This document shows positions 8,158 to 17,561 of a DNA stretch of 64,000 nucleotides, piece after piece (position 1 is the first letter of the stretch; each line of letters starts with the position of its first letter). The notes beneath the pieces were generated by a model. The model made no database searches, was not told where the DNA came from, and saw only the letters and a program-made list of their open reading frames with translations. The position numbers and the translations under genes were made by a program. This DNA is from a bacterium 1XD8-76 (GTDB taxonomy: Bacteria; Bacillota; Clostridia; Lachnospirales; Lachnospiraceae), in NCBI GenBank assembly GCA_003611955.1, contig RAZE01000003.1, forward strand, positions 124,001-188,000. The letters run 5' to 3'.

Positions 8158-9885
8158 ATGCCTGACGAACAGAAAAAAACAAAAAACAGGGTGTCCGTAT
8201 TGCATTCCATGCGGACAAAAATTATGCTGCTTGTGCAGATCGGAGCGCTTTGCTCCTGTCTTATGGTACTGCAGATGACAGTGCCCAGAGCGGAGGAGGA
8301 ACTGACTAAGCTGACCCAGAACTCGATGCTCAGCCTTGTCGAAGCTTATGCTGCCGGGATGGAGACGGAGATCGCGGAATATCAGCAAGATGGCAGAACA
8401 TTGACTTATGATGCCTATGCGGGAATTCTCGCAGGGGCGAAGATGGAGGGAGTGGAATCCTCCTATGCGTATATGGTATCGCCCGACGGCACTATGCTCT
8501 ACCATCCGACGCAGAGCAAGGTCGGGAAGCCGGTTGAGAACGAGGTGGTAAAAGGAGTAGTGGCAAAGATCCAGGCGGGAGTCGTACCGCAGCCGGAGGT
8601 TGTGAGCTACGAATTCGACGGGGCTGTCAAGTACGCTTCCTACTATGTGCTTTCGACCAACGACATAATCGTGATCTCCTCGGATGAGGAGGAGGTCCTG
8701 AGCGGAATTACCGCGATGATGGTGAATTCCGGTCAGGGGATGCTTGTCGTGATGGTTATCCTTGCGGTGGTGATCTTTGTTGTGTCCGGTATTATGATGA
8801 AGCCGTTAAAGAAGATCACGGTGCTGATCAATGAGATAGAGGAACTGAGATTTGTCAGCCATCCGTGGAATAAGAAGCTGGTGAAGGGGAAGGATGAGTG
8901 CGGCGCCATGGCCAATGCGGTGGCGGCGATGCGCGAGAGCCTTCGGAATGTCATCCAGGACATCGGCAGTTCCAGCACACATCTGAACGAGATCGTCAAT
9001 ACACTGCAGGTTACCTCGGCGGAGGTGAACGATTCCTGCACGGATAATTCGGCGACGACCGAGGAACTGGCGGCAGGTATGCAGGAGACGACGGCGACGA
9101 CGCAGACGCTTGTATCCAGCATCGAAGATATGAAGGATGAATCCGATGAGATCAAGAGGATGTCCATGGAAGGTGAGGAGTTGTCGGGTGAGATCGAGGA
9201 GAGGGCTGCGAAGTTGAAGGAGTCCGCGACGGCGTCCGTGAAGCTGGCGCGGGATATGTTCGCCACTCTGCAGAAAAACTCCACCAGGGTCATCGAGGAG
9301 GCGAAGGCGGTGGAGAAGATCAACGAGCTGACCGAAGTCATCATGCGGATCTCCTCTCAGACAAGTCTTCTGGCGCTGAATGCGTCCATCGAGGCCGCGA
9401 GAGCCGGGGAGGCCGGAAAAGGCTTTGCCGTGGTGGCGACGGAGATCGGCAATCTGGCGAACCAGACCTCCGAGACCGTGGCGGATATCAACAATATCGT
9501 GGCGGAAGTCAATATGGTGGTGCGCGATATGGGTACGACTCTGCGCGACACGACACAGTTTATGGAAACCCAGGTGGTGCCGGATTATCAGGCGTTCTAT
9601 GATGTGAGCAATCAGTACAATGACGATTCCATGGCGGTGAAGAGCAGTATGACGTCGATCCAGGAGTCCGTTGTGCAGCTCAATGAGACGATCGCCGTGA
9701 TCACGGACGGTCTCGAGGGCATCAGCAAGACCATCAACGAATCCGCAGTGGGTGTGGCGGATATCGCAGAGAAGACGGCGTCCGTTGTGAATCGTATGGG
9801 TGAGAACATGGATATGGTGAAGGGCTGTCAGAGTGAGGCGGACCAGCTGAAAGATATTGCGGCCCGGTTCTACATAGAAGTTTAA
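8158..9885 (+). CDS. Methyl-accepting chemotaxis protein
   Basis: I choose ATG 8158 because AAGGGAG lies nine bases upstream; this gives 575 residues. Two membrane segments (about residues 18-40 and 195-220) bracket a short extracellular region of roughly 155 residues with a single-Cache-like pattern ([32 protein letters not shown]). The cytoplasmic part is a long coiled coil with the conserved signalling tip [20 protein letters not shown], which contacts CheA and CheW. No obvious HAMP consensus was checked in detail. No other chemotaxis genes occur in the window. The ligand is unknown; a small organic acid or amino acid would fit a Cache sensor. Confidence 0.93.
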   Translation: MPDEQKKTKNRVSVLHSMRTKIMLLVQIGALCSCLMVLQMTVPRAEEELTKLTQNSMLSLVEAYAAGMETEIAEYQQDGRTLTYDAYAGILAGAKMEGVESSYAYMVSPDGTMLYHPTQSKVGKPVENEVVKGVVAKIQAGVVPQPEVVSYEFDGAVKYASYYVLSTNDIIVISSDEEEVLSGITAMMVNSGQGMLVVMVILAVVIFVVSGIMMKPLKKITVLINEIEELRFVSHPWNKKLVKGKDECGAMANAVAAMRESLRNVIQDIGSSSTHLNEIVNTLQVTSAEVNDSCTDNSATTEELAAGMQETTATTQTLVSSIEDMKDESDEIKRMSMEGEELSGEIEERAAKLKESATASVKLARDMFATLQKNSTRVIEEAKAVEKINELTEVIMRISSQTSLLALNASIEAARAGEAGKGFAVVATEIGNLANQTSETVADINNIVAEVNMVVRDMGTTLRDTTQFMETQVVPDYQAFYDVSNQYNDDSMAVKSSMTSIQESVVQLNETIAVITDGLEGISKTINESAVGVADIAEKTASVVNRMGENMDMVKGCQSEADQLKDIAARFYIEV

Positions 9886-9893
9886 AAAGCACC

Positions 9894-9922
9894 TTGAAAG
9901 CCTGTGCCCCTTTTGTTATACT
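9894..9922 (+). promoter_or_regulatory. Promoter of the nitroreductase gene
   Basis: TTGAAA (9894-9899) and TATACT (9917-9922) are separated by 17 bp and lie about 45 bp upstream of the start codon. Confidence 0.7.
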
Positions 9923-9969
9923 TATCTGTAGAGCAGCAGAAACGATCAGCATAACAAGGGAGGTATTCA

Positions 9970-10509
9970 ATGACCGCAAAAGAATGTATTATGGGGCGCA
10001 GGAGTGTCAGACAATTCACGGATCAGGTCGTCGATCATGACCTTCTCTCTGAGATTGTCGAGACAGCTTCCTATTATCCCAGCTGGAAACATACGCAGAT
10101 CGTGCGTTTTGTGGCAGTGGAGGGGGAAAAGAAGGAGAGGCTCGCGAAAGAATGTACCGATATGTGGGCCAATAATGGTAAAATCATGGAGGCCGCTCCG
10201 GTGGTGATGGCAGTCACCATCATTAAAAACCGTTCCGGTTTTGAGAGAGACGGTTCCTACTCCACCGGCAAGGGGGACAGATGGCAGATGTACGACGCGG
10301 GAATCGCTTCCCAGACGCTCTGCCTGGCAGCTTATGATAAAGGAATAGCAACTGTTATTCTTGGACTGTTCGACGATGCGAAGGCGGCGTCTATTTTGGA
10401 AATTCCGGAGGACAGGGAGGTTGCGGCTCTTATTCCTATGGGATATGCGGCGGAGGAACCCGCTGTACCCAGAAGAAAACCGGTGGAAGAATTATTGTCA
10501 TTTTGTTAA
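9970..10509 (+). CDS. Nitroreductase family flavoprotein
   Basis: A 179-residue protein beginning after AAGGGAGGTATTCA. The N-terminal GRRSVRQFTDQVV is the typical FMN-phosphate binding start of this fold, YYPSWKHTQ replaces the usual APS-xxN-xQ segment, and DAGIASQTLCLAAYDKGI is the conserved helix. C-terminal LIPMGYAAEEP with RRKPVEEL is characteristic. Such enzymes use NAD(P)H and FMN to reduce nitro groups, quinones or enones; the natural substrate is not predictable. It has its own promoter and a strong downstream hairpin, so it is probably a single-gene unit. Confidence 0.9.
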   Translation: MTAKECIMGRRSVRQFTDQVVDHDLLSEIVETASYYPSWKHTQIVRFVAVEGEKKERLAKECTDMWANNGKIMEAAPVVMAVTIIKNRSGFERDGSYSTGKGDRWQMYDAGIASQTLCLAAYDKGIATVILGLFDDAKAASILEIPEDREVAALIPMGYAAEEPAVPRRKPVEELLSFC

Positions 10510-10511
10510 TT

Positions 10512-10545
10512 AAAAGGCGAAGGGATATTTCTCCCTTCGCCTTTT
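10512..10545 (+). terminator. Terminator between nitroreductase and pyrB
   Basis: A 14-bp nearly perfect stem (AAAAGGCGAAGGGA with TCCCTTCGCCTTTT) closes on a short loop, with the stem's own T run at the end. It lies only 31 bp before pyrB, so pyrB either depends on readthrough or has a promoter overlapping it; a role as attenuator is possible. Confidence 0.75.
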
Positions 10546-10575
10546 CATGGAACGAAAAACAGGAGGTATTACACC

Positions 10576-11487
10576 ATGAAACATCTATTGAGTCCGCTCG
10601 ATTTTTCGACGGAAGAACTGGATTCTCTTTTTTATCTTGCGGACGATATCGAGAGGGAACCCGGGAAATATGCGCATATGTGCGCGGGGAAAAAGCTGGC
10701 GACCTGTTTTTATGAGCCCAGCACGCGGACCAGGCTGAGCTTTGAGACCGCCATGCTGAATCTGGGTGGGAGCGTGATCGGCTTTTCGGATGCGGCCTCG
10801 TCCTCCGCGTCGAAGGGGGAGAGCGTTGCGGACACCACCCGCGTGATCTGCTGTTTTGCGGATATCTGCGCCATGCGGCATCCGAAGGAGGGAGCGGCGT
10901 ACGTGGCGGCCTCCCGCTCATCCATCCCGATCATCAACGCGGGGGACGGCGGACACCAGCACCCCACTCAGACTCTGACGGATCTGATGACGATCCACGC
11001 CCTGAAGGGACGACTGGGGAATTTTACGATAGGCCTCTGCGGGGATCTGAAGTTTGGCCGGACGGTGCACTCCCTGATCCATGCGCTGGTGCGTTATGAA
11101 AATGTTAAATTTATATTTATTTCTCCGGAGGAACTGCGCGTCCCGGATTACATTATCGAGATGCTGAAAGAAAAGGAGATCCCTTATGAGGAAGTGATCA
11201 GCCTGGAGAGCTGCATACCGCAGTTGGATCTTCTGTATATGACAAGAGTACAGAGGGAGCGTTTCTTCAATGAGGAAGACTACGTCCGGTTAAAAGACTT
11301 CTATATCCTGGACAGGGCGAAGATGGCTCTTGCGAAACAGGACTGTCTGGTGCTGCACCCGCTTCCGAGGGTCAACGAGATCTCCGTGGAGGTGGATGAG
11401 GATGAAAGGGCGGTCTATTTCAAGCAGGTGCAGTACGGGGTGTATGTCCGCATGGCTCTGATCCTGACGCTGTTGGAGCTTGTGTGA
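10576..11487 (+). CDS. pyrB: Aspartate carbamoyltransferase catalytic chain
   Basis: Condenses carbamoyl phosphate with aspartate, the first committed step of pyrimidine synthesis. The 303 residues show the carbamoyl phosphate loop [13 protein letters not shown] (about 50-62), MRHPKEGAA (about 99), [14 protein letters not shown] (about 119-132) and [10 protein letters not shown] (about 257). Length matches the E. coli-type catalytic chain. Start follows ACAGGAGGTATTACACC. The regulatory chain pyrI lies 27 bp downstream, so a dodecameric, allosterically controlled holoenzyme is expected. No PyrR-binding leader or T-box is visible in the short upstream gap. Confidence 0.97.
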   Translation: MKHLLSPLDFSTEELDSLFYLADDIEREPGKYAHMCAGKKLATCFYEPSTRTRLSFETAMLNLGGSVIGFSDAASSSASKGESVADTTRVICCFADICAMRHPKEGAAYVAASRSSIPIINAGDGGHQHPTQTLTDLMTIHALKGRLGNFTIGLCGDLKFGRTVHSLIHALVRYENVKFIFISPEELRVPDYIIEMLKEKEIPYEEVISLESCIPQLDLLYMTRVQRERFFNEEDYVRLKDFYILDRAKMALAKQDCLVLHPLPRVNEISVEVDEDERAVYFKQVQYGVYVRMALILTLLELV

Positions 11488-11514
11488 GAGCGATAGAAAG
11501 GGAATGGTTATCAT

Positions 11515-11958
11515 ATGTTAAATGTAGGAAAGATCGAAGAGGGGCTGGTGTTGGACCATATCAAGGCCGGCAAGAGTATGGAAATTTACAGATACCTGCA
11601 GCTGGATAAACTGGACTGTACGGTCGCCATCATAAAAAATGCCCGCAGCAACAAGATGAAGAAAAAGGATATCATAAAGGTGGAGTGCGATATCAACATG
11701 CTGAATCTGGATATTCTGGGGTATATTGACCACAATATCACGGTCAATATCATTCAGAAGGGCAAGATCGTGGAAAAGATGGCCCTGCATCTGCCGAAGG
11801 AGATCAAAAATGTGATCCATTGTCACAATCCCCGCTGCATCACTTCCATAGAGCAGGAACTTCCGCACATCTTTGTGCTGGCTGACGAGGCGAAAGAGAT
11901 CTACCGTTGCAAATACTGCGAGGAGAAATACAGCAAGAAAGCGTCCCACGACAAATAA
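11515..11958 (+). CDS. pyrI: Aspartate carbamoyltransferase regulatory chain
   Basis: The 147-residue regulatory subunit carries the nucleotide-binding N-terminal domain (DHIKAGKSMEIYRYL, NARSNKMKKKDIIK) and a C-terminal zinc domain with four Cys: CHNPRC near 108-113 and CKYC near 135-138. The zinc domain contacts PyrB, and the N-terminal domain binds CTP or ATP for feedback control. It is 27 bp after pyrB and clearly co-transcribed. Confidence 0.96.
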   Translation: MLNVGKIEEGLVLDHIKAGKSMEIYRYLQLDKLDCTVAIIKNARSNKMKKKDIIKVECDINMLNLDILGYIDHNITVNIIQKGKIVEKMALHLPKEIKNVIHCHNPRCITSIEQELPHIFVLADEAKEIYRCKYCEEKYSKKASHDK

Positions 11959-12003
11959 GGGGGGTTTCCCGGCGGGGGCGAATATGGAGAAAGGAAGAGG
12001 AGA

Positions 12004-12396
12004 ATGGGAATGGAATTTATTGAAAGAAAACGACTGTTATTTTTTGGCCTGCCCTGGACTTTTACGAAGTATACGGTGCGGGAGGAGATGATCACGGTCA
12101 ACACAGGGCTTTTGAGCACGAGGGAGAATGACTGTTACATGTATAAAGTACAGGATGTGGAGCTGTCGGCAACTCTGTGGGAGAGGATCTTTAAGATGGG
12201 GACGGTGATCTGTTATACGGGGGATACGACAAACCCGAAACTGTGTATCGAGCATGTGCGGAACGCGAAGTCCATCAAAGATTTTATTCTGGAGGCATCC
12301 GAGGAGGCGAGAAGGAAGCGCAGGACGATGAACACTCTGCGGATCGATGCGGATATGGATCCGGAGGATAACCCGGCGGACGAATACGATGACTGA
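12004..12396 (+). CDS. PH-domain (bPH type) protein
   Basis: A 130-residue soluble protein. ERKRLLFFGLPWTFTKYTVREEMITVNTGLLSTRENDCYMYKV has the alternating strand pattern and the LxTREND-type motif of bacterial PH domains, followed by GTVICYTGDTTNP. The C-terminal tail is charged (SEEARRKRRT, then acidic). ATG 12010 would also fit the GAGGAG ribosome binding site and would remove two residues. It lies 45 bp after pyrI and may be a trailing member of that operon. Function unknown; related domains often bind lipids or peptides at membranes. Confidence 0.65.
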   Translation: MGMEFIERKRLLFFGLPWTFTKYTVREEMITVNTGLLSTRENDCYMYKVQDVELSATLWERIFKMGTVICYTGDTTNPKLCIEHVRNAKSIKDFILEASEEARRKRRTMNTLRIDADMDPEDNPADEYDD

Positions 12397-12404
12397 TCGT
12401 CTCT

Positions 12405-12839
12405 CTACAGATTCCGGAATCCATTCTTTCTCGTGAATTTTTCATAGAACAGCCCTACGAGAAACCAGTTGGGGAAGAAATCCAGCCGTATATGGGGGCC
12501 GAGGCGAAGACGGTTCCCGCTGTAATCCCAGGGTTCCAGGTTTTTTCGGCTCAGCAGTCTGCCGGAAAGAAATTCACCGGAAAAAATGAGGAGAGCATAC
12601 AGAGTACCGCGGAGAGGGAGCCACAGCCCGTGGGTGATGCGAAAAAGCGGCCGCAAAAAGGCGGCGCAGCCGTAGATCGGAAACATCCACAGGGAGGTGG
12701 TTCCTTTTAGTTGGAATTCCCGCCGCTTGAGCATCTCGCAGGCGGTGAAGAGGATCTCGATGCACCAGCCGGCGATGCCGCAGTGGAGAAATAATTTGAA
12801 GAGAGGCATGGGTGTATTGTTTTCTTTTTTTCTGCTCAT
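12405..12839 (-). CDS. Short PF06541-type membrane protein
   Basis: A 144-residue membrane protein convergent with the PH-domain gene. GWCIEILFTA, LWMFPIYGCAAF, GEFLSGRLL, LEPWDYSG and DFFPNWFLVGLFYEKF follow the same order of motifs as the PF06541 protein at 5385, but the coiled-coil tail is absent. About four hydrophobic segments. It is divergent from folC. No function can be assigned. Confidence 0.6.
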   Translation of the reverse strand: MSRKKENNTPMPLFKLFLHCGIAGWCIEILFTACEMLKRREFQLKGTTSLWMFPIYGCAAFLRPLFRITHGLWLPLRGTLYALLIFSGEFLSGRLLSRKNLEPWDYSGNRLRLGPHIRLDFFPNWFLVGLFYEKFTRKNGFRNL

Positions 12840-12929
12840 AAAAAAAAGTATGGACAGATCGGACCAGTTTATTCATAATAAATGGAGTGACTGCAAAACT
12901 GCAGGGAAGAAAAATTTGGGAGAATGCAC

Positions 12930-14264
12930 ATGAATTATCGGGAAACCTTGGATTATTTGGAAGAGATGTCGCAGCTTGGCAGTGTGCCGGGGCTTGAGAG
13001 CACGGCGGAGCTTAGCCGGAGGCTTGGAAACCCACAGGACAGTCTGTTTTTTGTGCATATCGCGGGGACAAACGGAAAGGGATCCGTGCTGGCTTACACC
13101 TACGGTATTTTGCGGGCGGCCGGGTATCGGGTGGGTTGTTACTGCTCTCCGGCGGTCTATGCCTACCGGGAGAAGATACAGGTGAACGGGAAGGAAATTC
13201 TGGCGAGAGAGTTCGCGGAGCTGATGAGCCTGATCCGGGAGGAGGCCGATGCCATGGCGTCGCAGGGGCGGGCGCACCCCACGGTATTTGAGATGGAGAC
13301 GGTCGCCTGTTTTCAGTATTTTAAGGAACAGCACTGCGATATCGTACTTTTGGAGTGCGGGATGGGCGGGGATCTGGACGCCACGAATGTCATCAGGAAT
13401 ACACTGGTCGCCGCTTTTGCTTCTGTCAGCATGGATCATATGGCGTTTTTGGGGAATACCCTGGGGGAGATCGCGGCGCACAAGGCCGGCATCATAAAAT
13501 CCGGGGCCGAGATCGTCAGCGGTATACAGGATCCGGAGGTGCTGGAGATTTTGAGGGAGAAGGCCGGCGGTGTAGTGCTTCGCCTGGTGGATAAGGAACG
13601 CATATCCCATGTAAAATACGGTTTGGAGAGACAGCGCTTTGACTATATCTCTCAGGATGGCGGGCATTACAGACATCTCGAGATCCCCCTGGCGGGCATG
13701 GTGCAGCCGGAGAACGCCGCTCTGGCGGTGGAGATTGCCGAGGCTCTGGGGAAAAAGGGGTTCTCGGTCACCGAAAGGCAGATCAGGGCCGGTTTATCCC
13801 AGACGAGATGGGCGTACCGATTTGAGATCGCGGCAAAGAGGCCCTGCTTTATTCTGGATGGGGCGCACAACGAGGATGCGGCGAAGCGTCTGGCGGAGGC
13901 GGTGCGGTTTTATTTTACAAATAAAAAGATTCTCTATATAATGGGAATGTTGAAGGATAAAGAATATGAGAAAGTGATAGCGCAGACTTACGCTTACGCG
14001 GAACAGATCATCACGGTCACGCCGCCCGGGCAGGCGAGAGCTTTGTCCGGACATGATCTGGCTCTCGCGGCTTCGGCGTATCACCCCCGCGTGACGGAGG
14101 CGGCCAGTCTGGAGGAAGCGGTGGAGATGGCCTATCTTCTCGCCGGGAAGGATTGGGTCATTCTGGCCTTCGGTTCTCTCTCTTATTTGGGGGCGCTTGG
14201 CAGGATAGTAAAGGACAGGAGCGAAAAACATGGTAGATCAGGAAAAAATAAAAGAGGCCGTTAA
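12930..14264 (+). CDS. folC: Folylpolyglutamate synthase / dihydrofolate synthase
   Basis: Adds glutamate to dihydropteroate or folates using ATP. I place the start at ATG 12930, seven bases after GGGAG, rather than 12924. The 444 residues show the P-loop [13 protein letters not shown] (about 46-58), [16 protein letters not shown], the Mur-ligase-like [35 protein letters not shown], and the C-terminal [12 protein letters not shown] motif. It heads the folate cluster, and its last 35 bases overlap folE in another frame, implying translational coupling. Confidence 0.95.
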   Translation: MNYRETLDYLEEMSQLGSVPGLESTAELSRRLGNPQDSLFFVHIAGTNGKGSVLAYTYGILRAAGYRVGCYCSPAVYAYREKIQVNGKEILAREFAELMSLIREEADAMASQGRAHPTVFEMETVACFQYFKEQHCDIVLLECGMGGDLDATNVIRNTLVAAFASVSMDHMAFLGNTLGEIAAHKAGIIKSGAEIVSGIQDPEVLEILREKAGGVVLRLVDKERISHVKYGLERQRFDYISQDGGHYRHLEIPLAGMVQPENAALAVEIAEALGKKGFSVTERQIRAGLSQTRWAYRFEIAAKRPCFILDGAHNEDAAKRLAEAVRFYFTNKKILYIMGMLKDKEYEKVIAQTYAYAEQIITVTPPGQARALSGHDLALAASAYHPRVTEAASLEEAVEMAYLLAGKDWVILAFGSLSYLGALGRIVKDRSEKHGRSGKNKRGR

Positions 14265-14787
14265 GCTGTTGTTAGAAGGTATCGGTGAGGATGGGGAGCG
14301 GGAGGGACTGCTGGAAACTCCGGATCGGATCGCCCGGATGTACGGGGAGATCTGCGGCGGTATGGAGGCGGACGCGGCGGAAGTTCTCTCGAAGACCTTC
14401 GCGACGGAGAAGACAGAGATGGTGTTGGAGAAGGACATCGTGTTCTATTCCATGTGTGAGCATCATATGCTGCCTTTTTTCGGAAAGGTGCACATCGCCT
14501 ACATCCCGGACGGAAAGATCGCAGGATTAAGCAAACTGGCGAGATGTGTGGAGATATACGCGAAGAGACTGCAGCTCCAGGAGAGGATGACGGAACAGAT
14601 CGCGGAGGCGGTGATGAAACATCTGTCCGCCAGGGGGGTGATGGTGCTGACGGAGGCGGAACATTTGTGTATGACGATGCGGGGGGTGAAGAAGCCCGGC
14701 AGCAGGACGGTAACCTACGCGGTGAAGGGGGTTTTTCGGGAGGATGCGCAGCTGCAGCAGAATTTCTTCCGGATGTTGGAGCGGTAA
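14230..14787 (+). CDS. folE: GTP cyclohydrolase I
   Basis: Converts GTP to 7,8-dihydroneopterin triphosphate, the first step to folate. The 185 residues include [10 protein letters not shown], the zinc and catalytic segment [12 protein letters not shown] (Cys and His ligands), [33 protein letters not shown] (second Cys ligand) and PGSRTVT. Length is standard. It begins inside the end of folC with GGAGCG upstream. Confidence 0.96.
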   Translation: MVDQEKIKEAVKLLLEGIGEDGEREGLLETPDRIARMYGEICGGMEADAAEVLSKTFATEKTEMVLEKDIVFYSMCEHHMLPFFGKVHIAYIPDGKIAGLSKLARCVEIYAKRLQLQERMTEQIAEAVMKHLSARGVMVLTEAEHLCMTMRGVKKPGSRTVTYAVKGVFREDAQLQQNFFRMLER

Positions 14788-14823
14788 GAGAACGGCGCGG
14801 AGCAGTTGACGGGGAAGTACAGA

Positions 14824-15306
14824 ATGGAACGGGTAAACAAAATATTAAGACACGATTTATTTAATTTGTATTTAGAGAGAAACAAGACGGCGGAGGAAAA
14901 CAGGCGTTTTTGTCGTCATGATATGGAGCATTTTCTGGATGTGGCGAGACTGGCTATGATCTTTAATCTGCGGCAGGATCTCTCCATCCCGAAGGAGATG
15001 ATCTACGCGGCGGCGCTGTTGCACGATATCGGCAGGTGGAGGCAGTACGAGGATGGGACGCCCCACGAGAAGGCCTCTGCGGGACTGGCGCCGGAAATTC
15101 TGTCGGACTGCGGGTTTGAGGAGGAGGAGAGTGCGAAGATCCTCTCGGCGATCTCCAACCACCGGAACGCGGAAATCAGGGAGGAGCCGACCCTGGACGG
15201 CATTTTATACCGGGCGGACAAGATGAGCAGGAGCTGTTTTTGCTGCGAGATGGAGAGGGAGTGCGACTGGAAGGGAGATAAGAAAAATCTGAGGCTGCAG
15301 TTTTAG
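14824..15306 (+). CDS. HD-domain phosphohydrolase
   Basis: A 160-residue protein starting at ATG 14824 after GGGGAAG; an upstream TTG is less likely. CRHDMEHFLDVARLA, AALLHDIGRWRQYEDG and ISNHRN give the H...HD...D pattern of metal-dependent HD hydrolases, and LYRADKMSRSCFCCEMERECDW is a Cys-rich C-terminal segment. In clostridial fol clusters an HD protein commonly follows folE; it may act on a pterin phosphate or nucleotide, but the reaction is not established. The palindrome-ended repeat at 15349 separates it from folP. Confidence 0.75.
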   Translation: MERVNKILRHDLFNLYLERNKTAEENRRFCRHDMEHFLDVARLAMIFNLRQDLSIPKEMIYAAALLHDIGRWRQYEDGTPHEKASAGLAPEILSDCGFEEEESAKILSAISNHRNAEIREEPTLDGILYRADKMSRSCFCCEMERECDWKGDKKNLRLQF

Positions 15307-15348
15307 GAGGAGGAGTTCGGAGGCGGCGTTTTTGGTTGACAGGTGCCC

Positions 15349-15476
15349 GGACGGAAGTCAAATTCTCCGTCGCCGCGCTTTCGCTCCGTAAACAGCGTAG
15401 CGGACACTAAGCTCGAAAATACCTCGCTAAGTGCCGACGCTTTTTAAGGGGCTCCTTGAGAATTTGACTTCCGTCC
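15349..15476. repeat. 128-bp element with perfect 19-bp terminal inverted repeats (MITE-like)
   Basis: GGACGGAAGTCAAATTCTC at 15349-15367 is the exact reverse complement of 15458-15476. The 90-bp interior has its own imperfect palindrome (CACTAAGC near 15404 with GCTAAGTG near 15425). It sits in a 243-bp gap between the HD gene and folP that otherwise contains no gene. Mobility is inferred; no target duplication is evident. Confidence 0.7.
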
Positions 15477-15549
15477 TGGCAGGCTGTGAAAGCGTAAAAG
15501 GGCGCAGGCCGCCGAACTATCACATGAAAAAGAGAGAAGCAGGAGTTTT

Positions 15550-16362
15550 ATGAGAGTCGGAAACAGAGAATTTGATATAAATAGCGGATGTTATGTTATG
15601 GGGATCCTGAATGTGACGCCGGATTCTTTTTCGGACGGCGGGAGGTTTCAGGAGGTGGACCGGGCGCTCTTCCAGGTGGAAAAGATGCTGGAGGAAGGGA
15701 TGGACATTCTGGATATCGGCGGGGAGTCCACGAGACCGGGCCATACAAAGATCTCCGACGAGGAGGAGACCTTGCGTGTTCTCCCGGTGATAGAGAAAGT
15801 TAAAAGAGAATTTGATATTCCCATATCGCTGGATACCTGCAAGTCTTCCGTGGCAAAGGCGGGGATTTCGGCGGGGGTGGATATGATCAATGACATCTGG
15901 GGATTGAAGTATGACGGGGAGATGGCCGCCGTGATATCGAAGGCGGGAGTGCCCTGCTGCCTGATGCACAATCGAAATGAGTCCGTCTATGAAGAATTGA
16001 TAACAGATGTTATATCAGACCTGCGGGAAAGCCTTTCTCTGGCGGAGAAGGCAGGCATCCCAGTAGAAAAGATTATCCTGGACCCGGGGATCGGCTTTGG
16101 AAAAACTTATGAGCAGAATCTGGAGATGATCGCGAAGCTGGACCGGCTGCATGTTCTGGGATATCCCCTCCTGCTGGGGTGCAGCAGAAAATCGGTGATC
16201 GGGCTGACGTTGGATCTGTCCCCGGAGGAGAGGCTGGAGGGTACGCTGGCGACGACGGTGATCGGTGTGTTGAAAGGGTGCGGCTTTGTCCGGGTGCACG
16301 ACGTGAAGGAGAACGTGCGGGCGGTGAAGATGGCGGAAGCGGTGAAGAGGTATATGGTATAG
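15550..16362 (+). CDS. folP: Dihydropteroate synthase
   Basis: Joins 6-hydroxymethyl-dihydropterin diphosphate with p-aminobenzoate; the target of sulfonamides. The 270 residues show MGILNVTPDSFSDGG (about 17-31), ILDIGGESTRPG (about 54-65), SLDTCKSSVA, MINDIWGLKYD, CLMHNR, ILDPGIGFGKT and LLGCSRKS. These cover both substrate sites, with no obvious resistance-type insertion. Start follows GAGAAGCAGGAG. Part of the fol cluster downstream of the 128-bp element. Confidence 0.97.
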   Translation: MRVGNREFDINSGCYVMGILNVTPDSFSDGGRFQEVDRALFQVEKMLEEGMDILDIGGESTRPGHTKISDEEETLRVLPVIEKVKREFDIPISLDTCKSSVAKAGISAGVDMINDIWGLKYDGEMAAVISKAGVPCCLMHNRNESVYEELITDVISDLRESLSLAEKAGIPVEKIILDPGIGFGKTYEQNLEMIAKLDRLHVLGYPLLLGCSRKSVIGLTLDLSPEERLEGTLATTVIGVLKGCGFVRVHDVKENVRAVKMAEAVKRYMV

Positions 16363-16409
16363 ACAGTGATTCGGAATAATATTTCCACAGAGAGAAGGAG
16401 GAACAGAGT

Positions 16410-17528
16410 ATGAGTTATTTGGGAGAAGAGATCGGAAAACTGGGATTTGGTTTGATGCGTCTGCCGCAGAAGGACGGTGTCATCGACGTGGAACAGGTCA
16501 AGGAGATGGTGGATCTGTTTCTGGATGCCGGCTTTACCTATTTTGATACGGCGTGGGCCTATGCCGGAAGCGAGGATGCGATCCGTCAGGCTCTGGTAGA
16601 GCGTTATCCGAGGGAGAGCTACCAGCTGGCCACAAAAAATGCGGCCTGGATCGACTGTAAGACGAAGGAGGAAGCCTGGGCGCAGTTTGATACATCTCTC
16701 GCGCAGACCGGTGCGGGATATTTCGATTTTTATCTGCTGCACAATCTGGGAGAGGGCAGATCTCACTATTTTGATGATTTTGATATGTGGAACTGGATAC
16801 AGGAGAAGAAGAAAGCAGGGCTTGTAAAACATATCGGTTTTTCCTTTCACTCCACTCCGGAGGAGCTGGAGGAGATTTTAAAGGCACATCCCGAGATGGA
16901 GTTTGTGCAGCTTCAGATCAATTATGGCGATTGGGAGAATCCGGCGGTGCAGTCGGGGCGCTGCTATGAAGTGGCGAGAAAATACGGGAAACCGGTCATC
17001 ATTATGGAGCCTGTGAAGGGCGGTATGCTGGCGACACCGCCGGAAACGGTGGAGAAAATATTGAGAGAGGCGGAGCCGGAGAGTTCGGCGGCGTCCTGGG
17101 CGGTCCGCTTTGCAGCTGATCTGGACGGGATCATCACGGTTCTCTCCGGGATGAGCAGCCTGGAGCAGATGAAAGACAATCTCTCTTATATGAGATCCTT
17201 CGCCGGGCTTACCGATCAGCAGAGGGAGACGTTAAAAAGGGCGCGGGAGGAGTTGAAAAAGATTCCCCTGATTCCGTGTACGTCCTGCAATTACTGTGCT
17301 AAGGTTTGTCCGATGAATATCGGCATTTCCGGCTCCTTCACGGCGATGAACTATCTGACTCTTTACCGGGATAAGGAGCGGGCGAAGAGCCAGGAGGGGT
17401 GGCTGGTGGAGCGCCACGGACTGCGGTATGCGAATGAATGTATCAAATGTGGAAAATGTGAGGAGGCATGTCCCCAGCACATCGCGATCCGGGAGAATCT
17501 GGTGAAGGTGAGCGAGGCGTTTGCCTGA
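16410..17528 (+). CDS. Aldo/keto reductase with C-terminal ferredoxin domain
   Basis: A 372-residue protein. The N-terminal ~280 residues are an aldo/keto reductase barrel: LGFGLMRLPQKD, FDTAWAYAGSEDAI (catalytic Asp/Tyr region), LATKNA, and HIGFSFHS. The C-terminal ~90 residues hold two 4Fe-4S motifs, CTSCNYCAKVCP and CIKCGKCEEACP. Such fusions are common in anaerobic Clostridia and may couple NAD(P)H to electron carriers. It lies between folP and folBK in the same direction, although it has no recognised folate role. Confidence 0.9.
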   Translation: MSYLGEEIGKLGFGLMRLPQKDGVIDVEQVKEMVDLFLDAGFTYFDTAWAYAGSEDAIRQALVERYPRESYQLATKNAAWIDCKTKEEAWAQFDTSLAQTGAGYFDFYLLHNLGEGRSHYFDDFDMWNWIQEKKKAGLVKHIGFSFHSTPEELEEILKAHPEMEFVQLQINYGDWENPAVQSGRCYEVARKYGKPVIIMEPVKGGMLATPPETVEKILREAEPESSAASWAVRFAADLDGIITVLSGMSSLEQMKDNLSYMRSFAGLTDQQRETLKRAREELKKIPLIPCTSCNYCAKVCPMNIGISGSFTAMNYLTLYRDKERAKSQEGWLVERHGLRYANECIKCGKCEEACPQHIAIRENLVKVSEAFA

Positions 17529-17561
17529 AAATAATTTAGAGTACACTCGGGAGAAAACCAA

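Noticed and set aside
12840-12929. Tetrahydrofolate riboswitch before folC
   Set aside because: I see none of the conserved pairing blocks in the 90-bp gap.
15176-15361. 61-residue minus-strand frame over the HD gene end
   Set aside because: Low-complexity shadow frame with no binding site, partly in the palindromic element.
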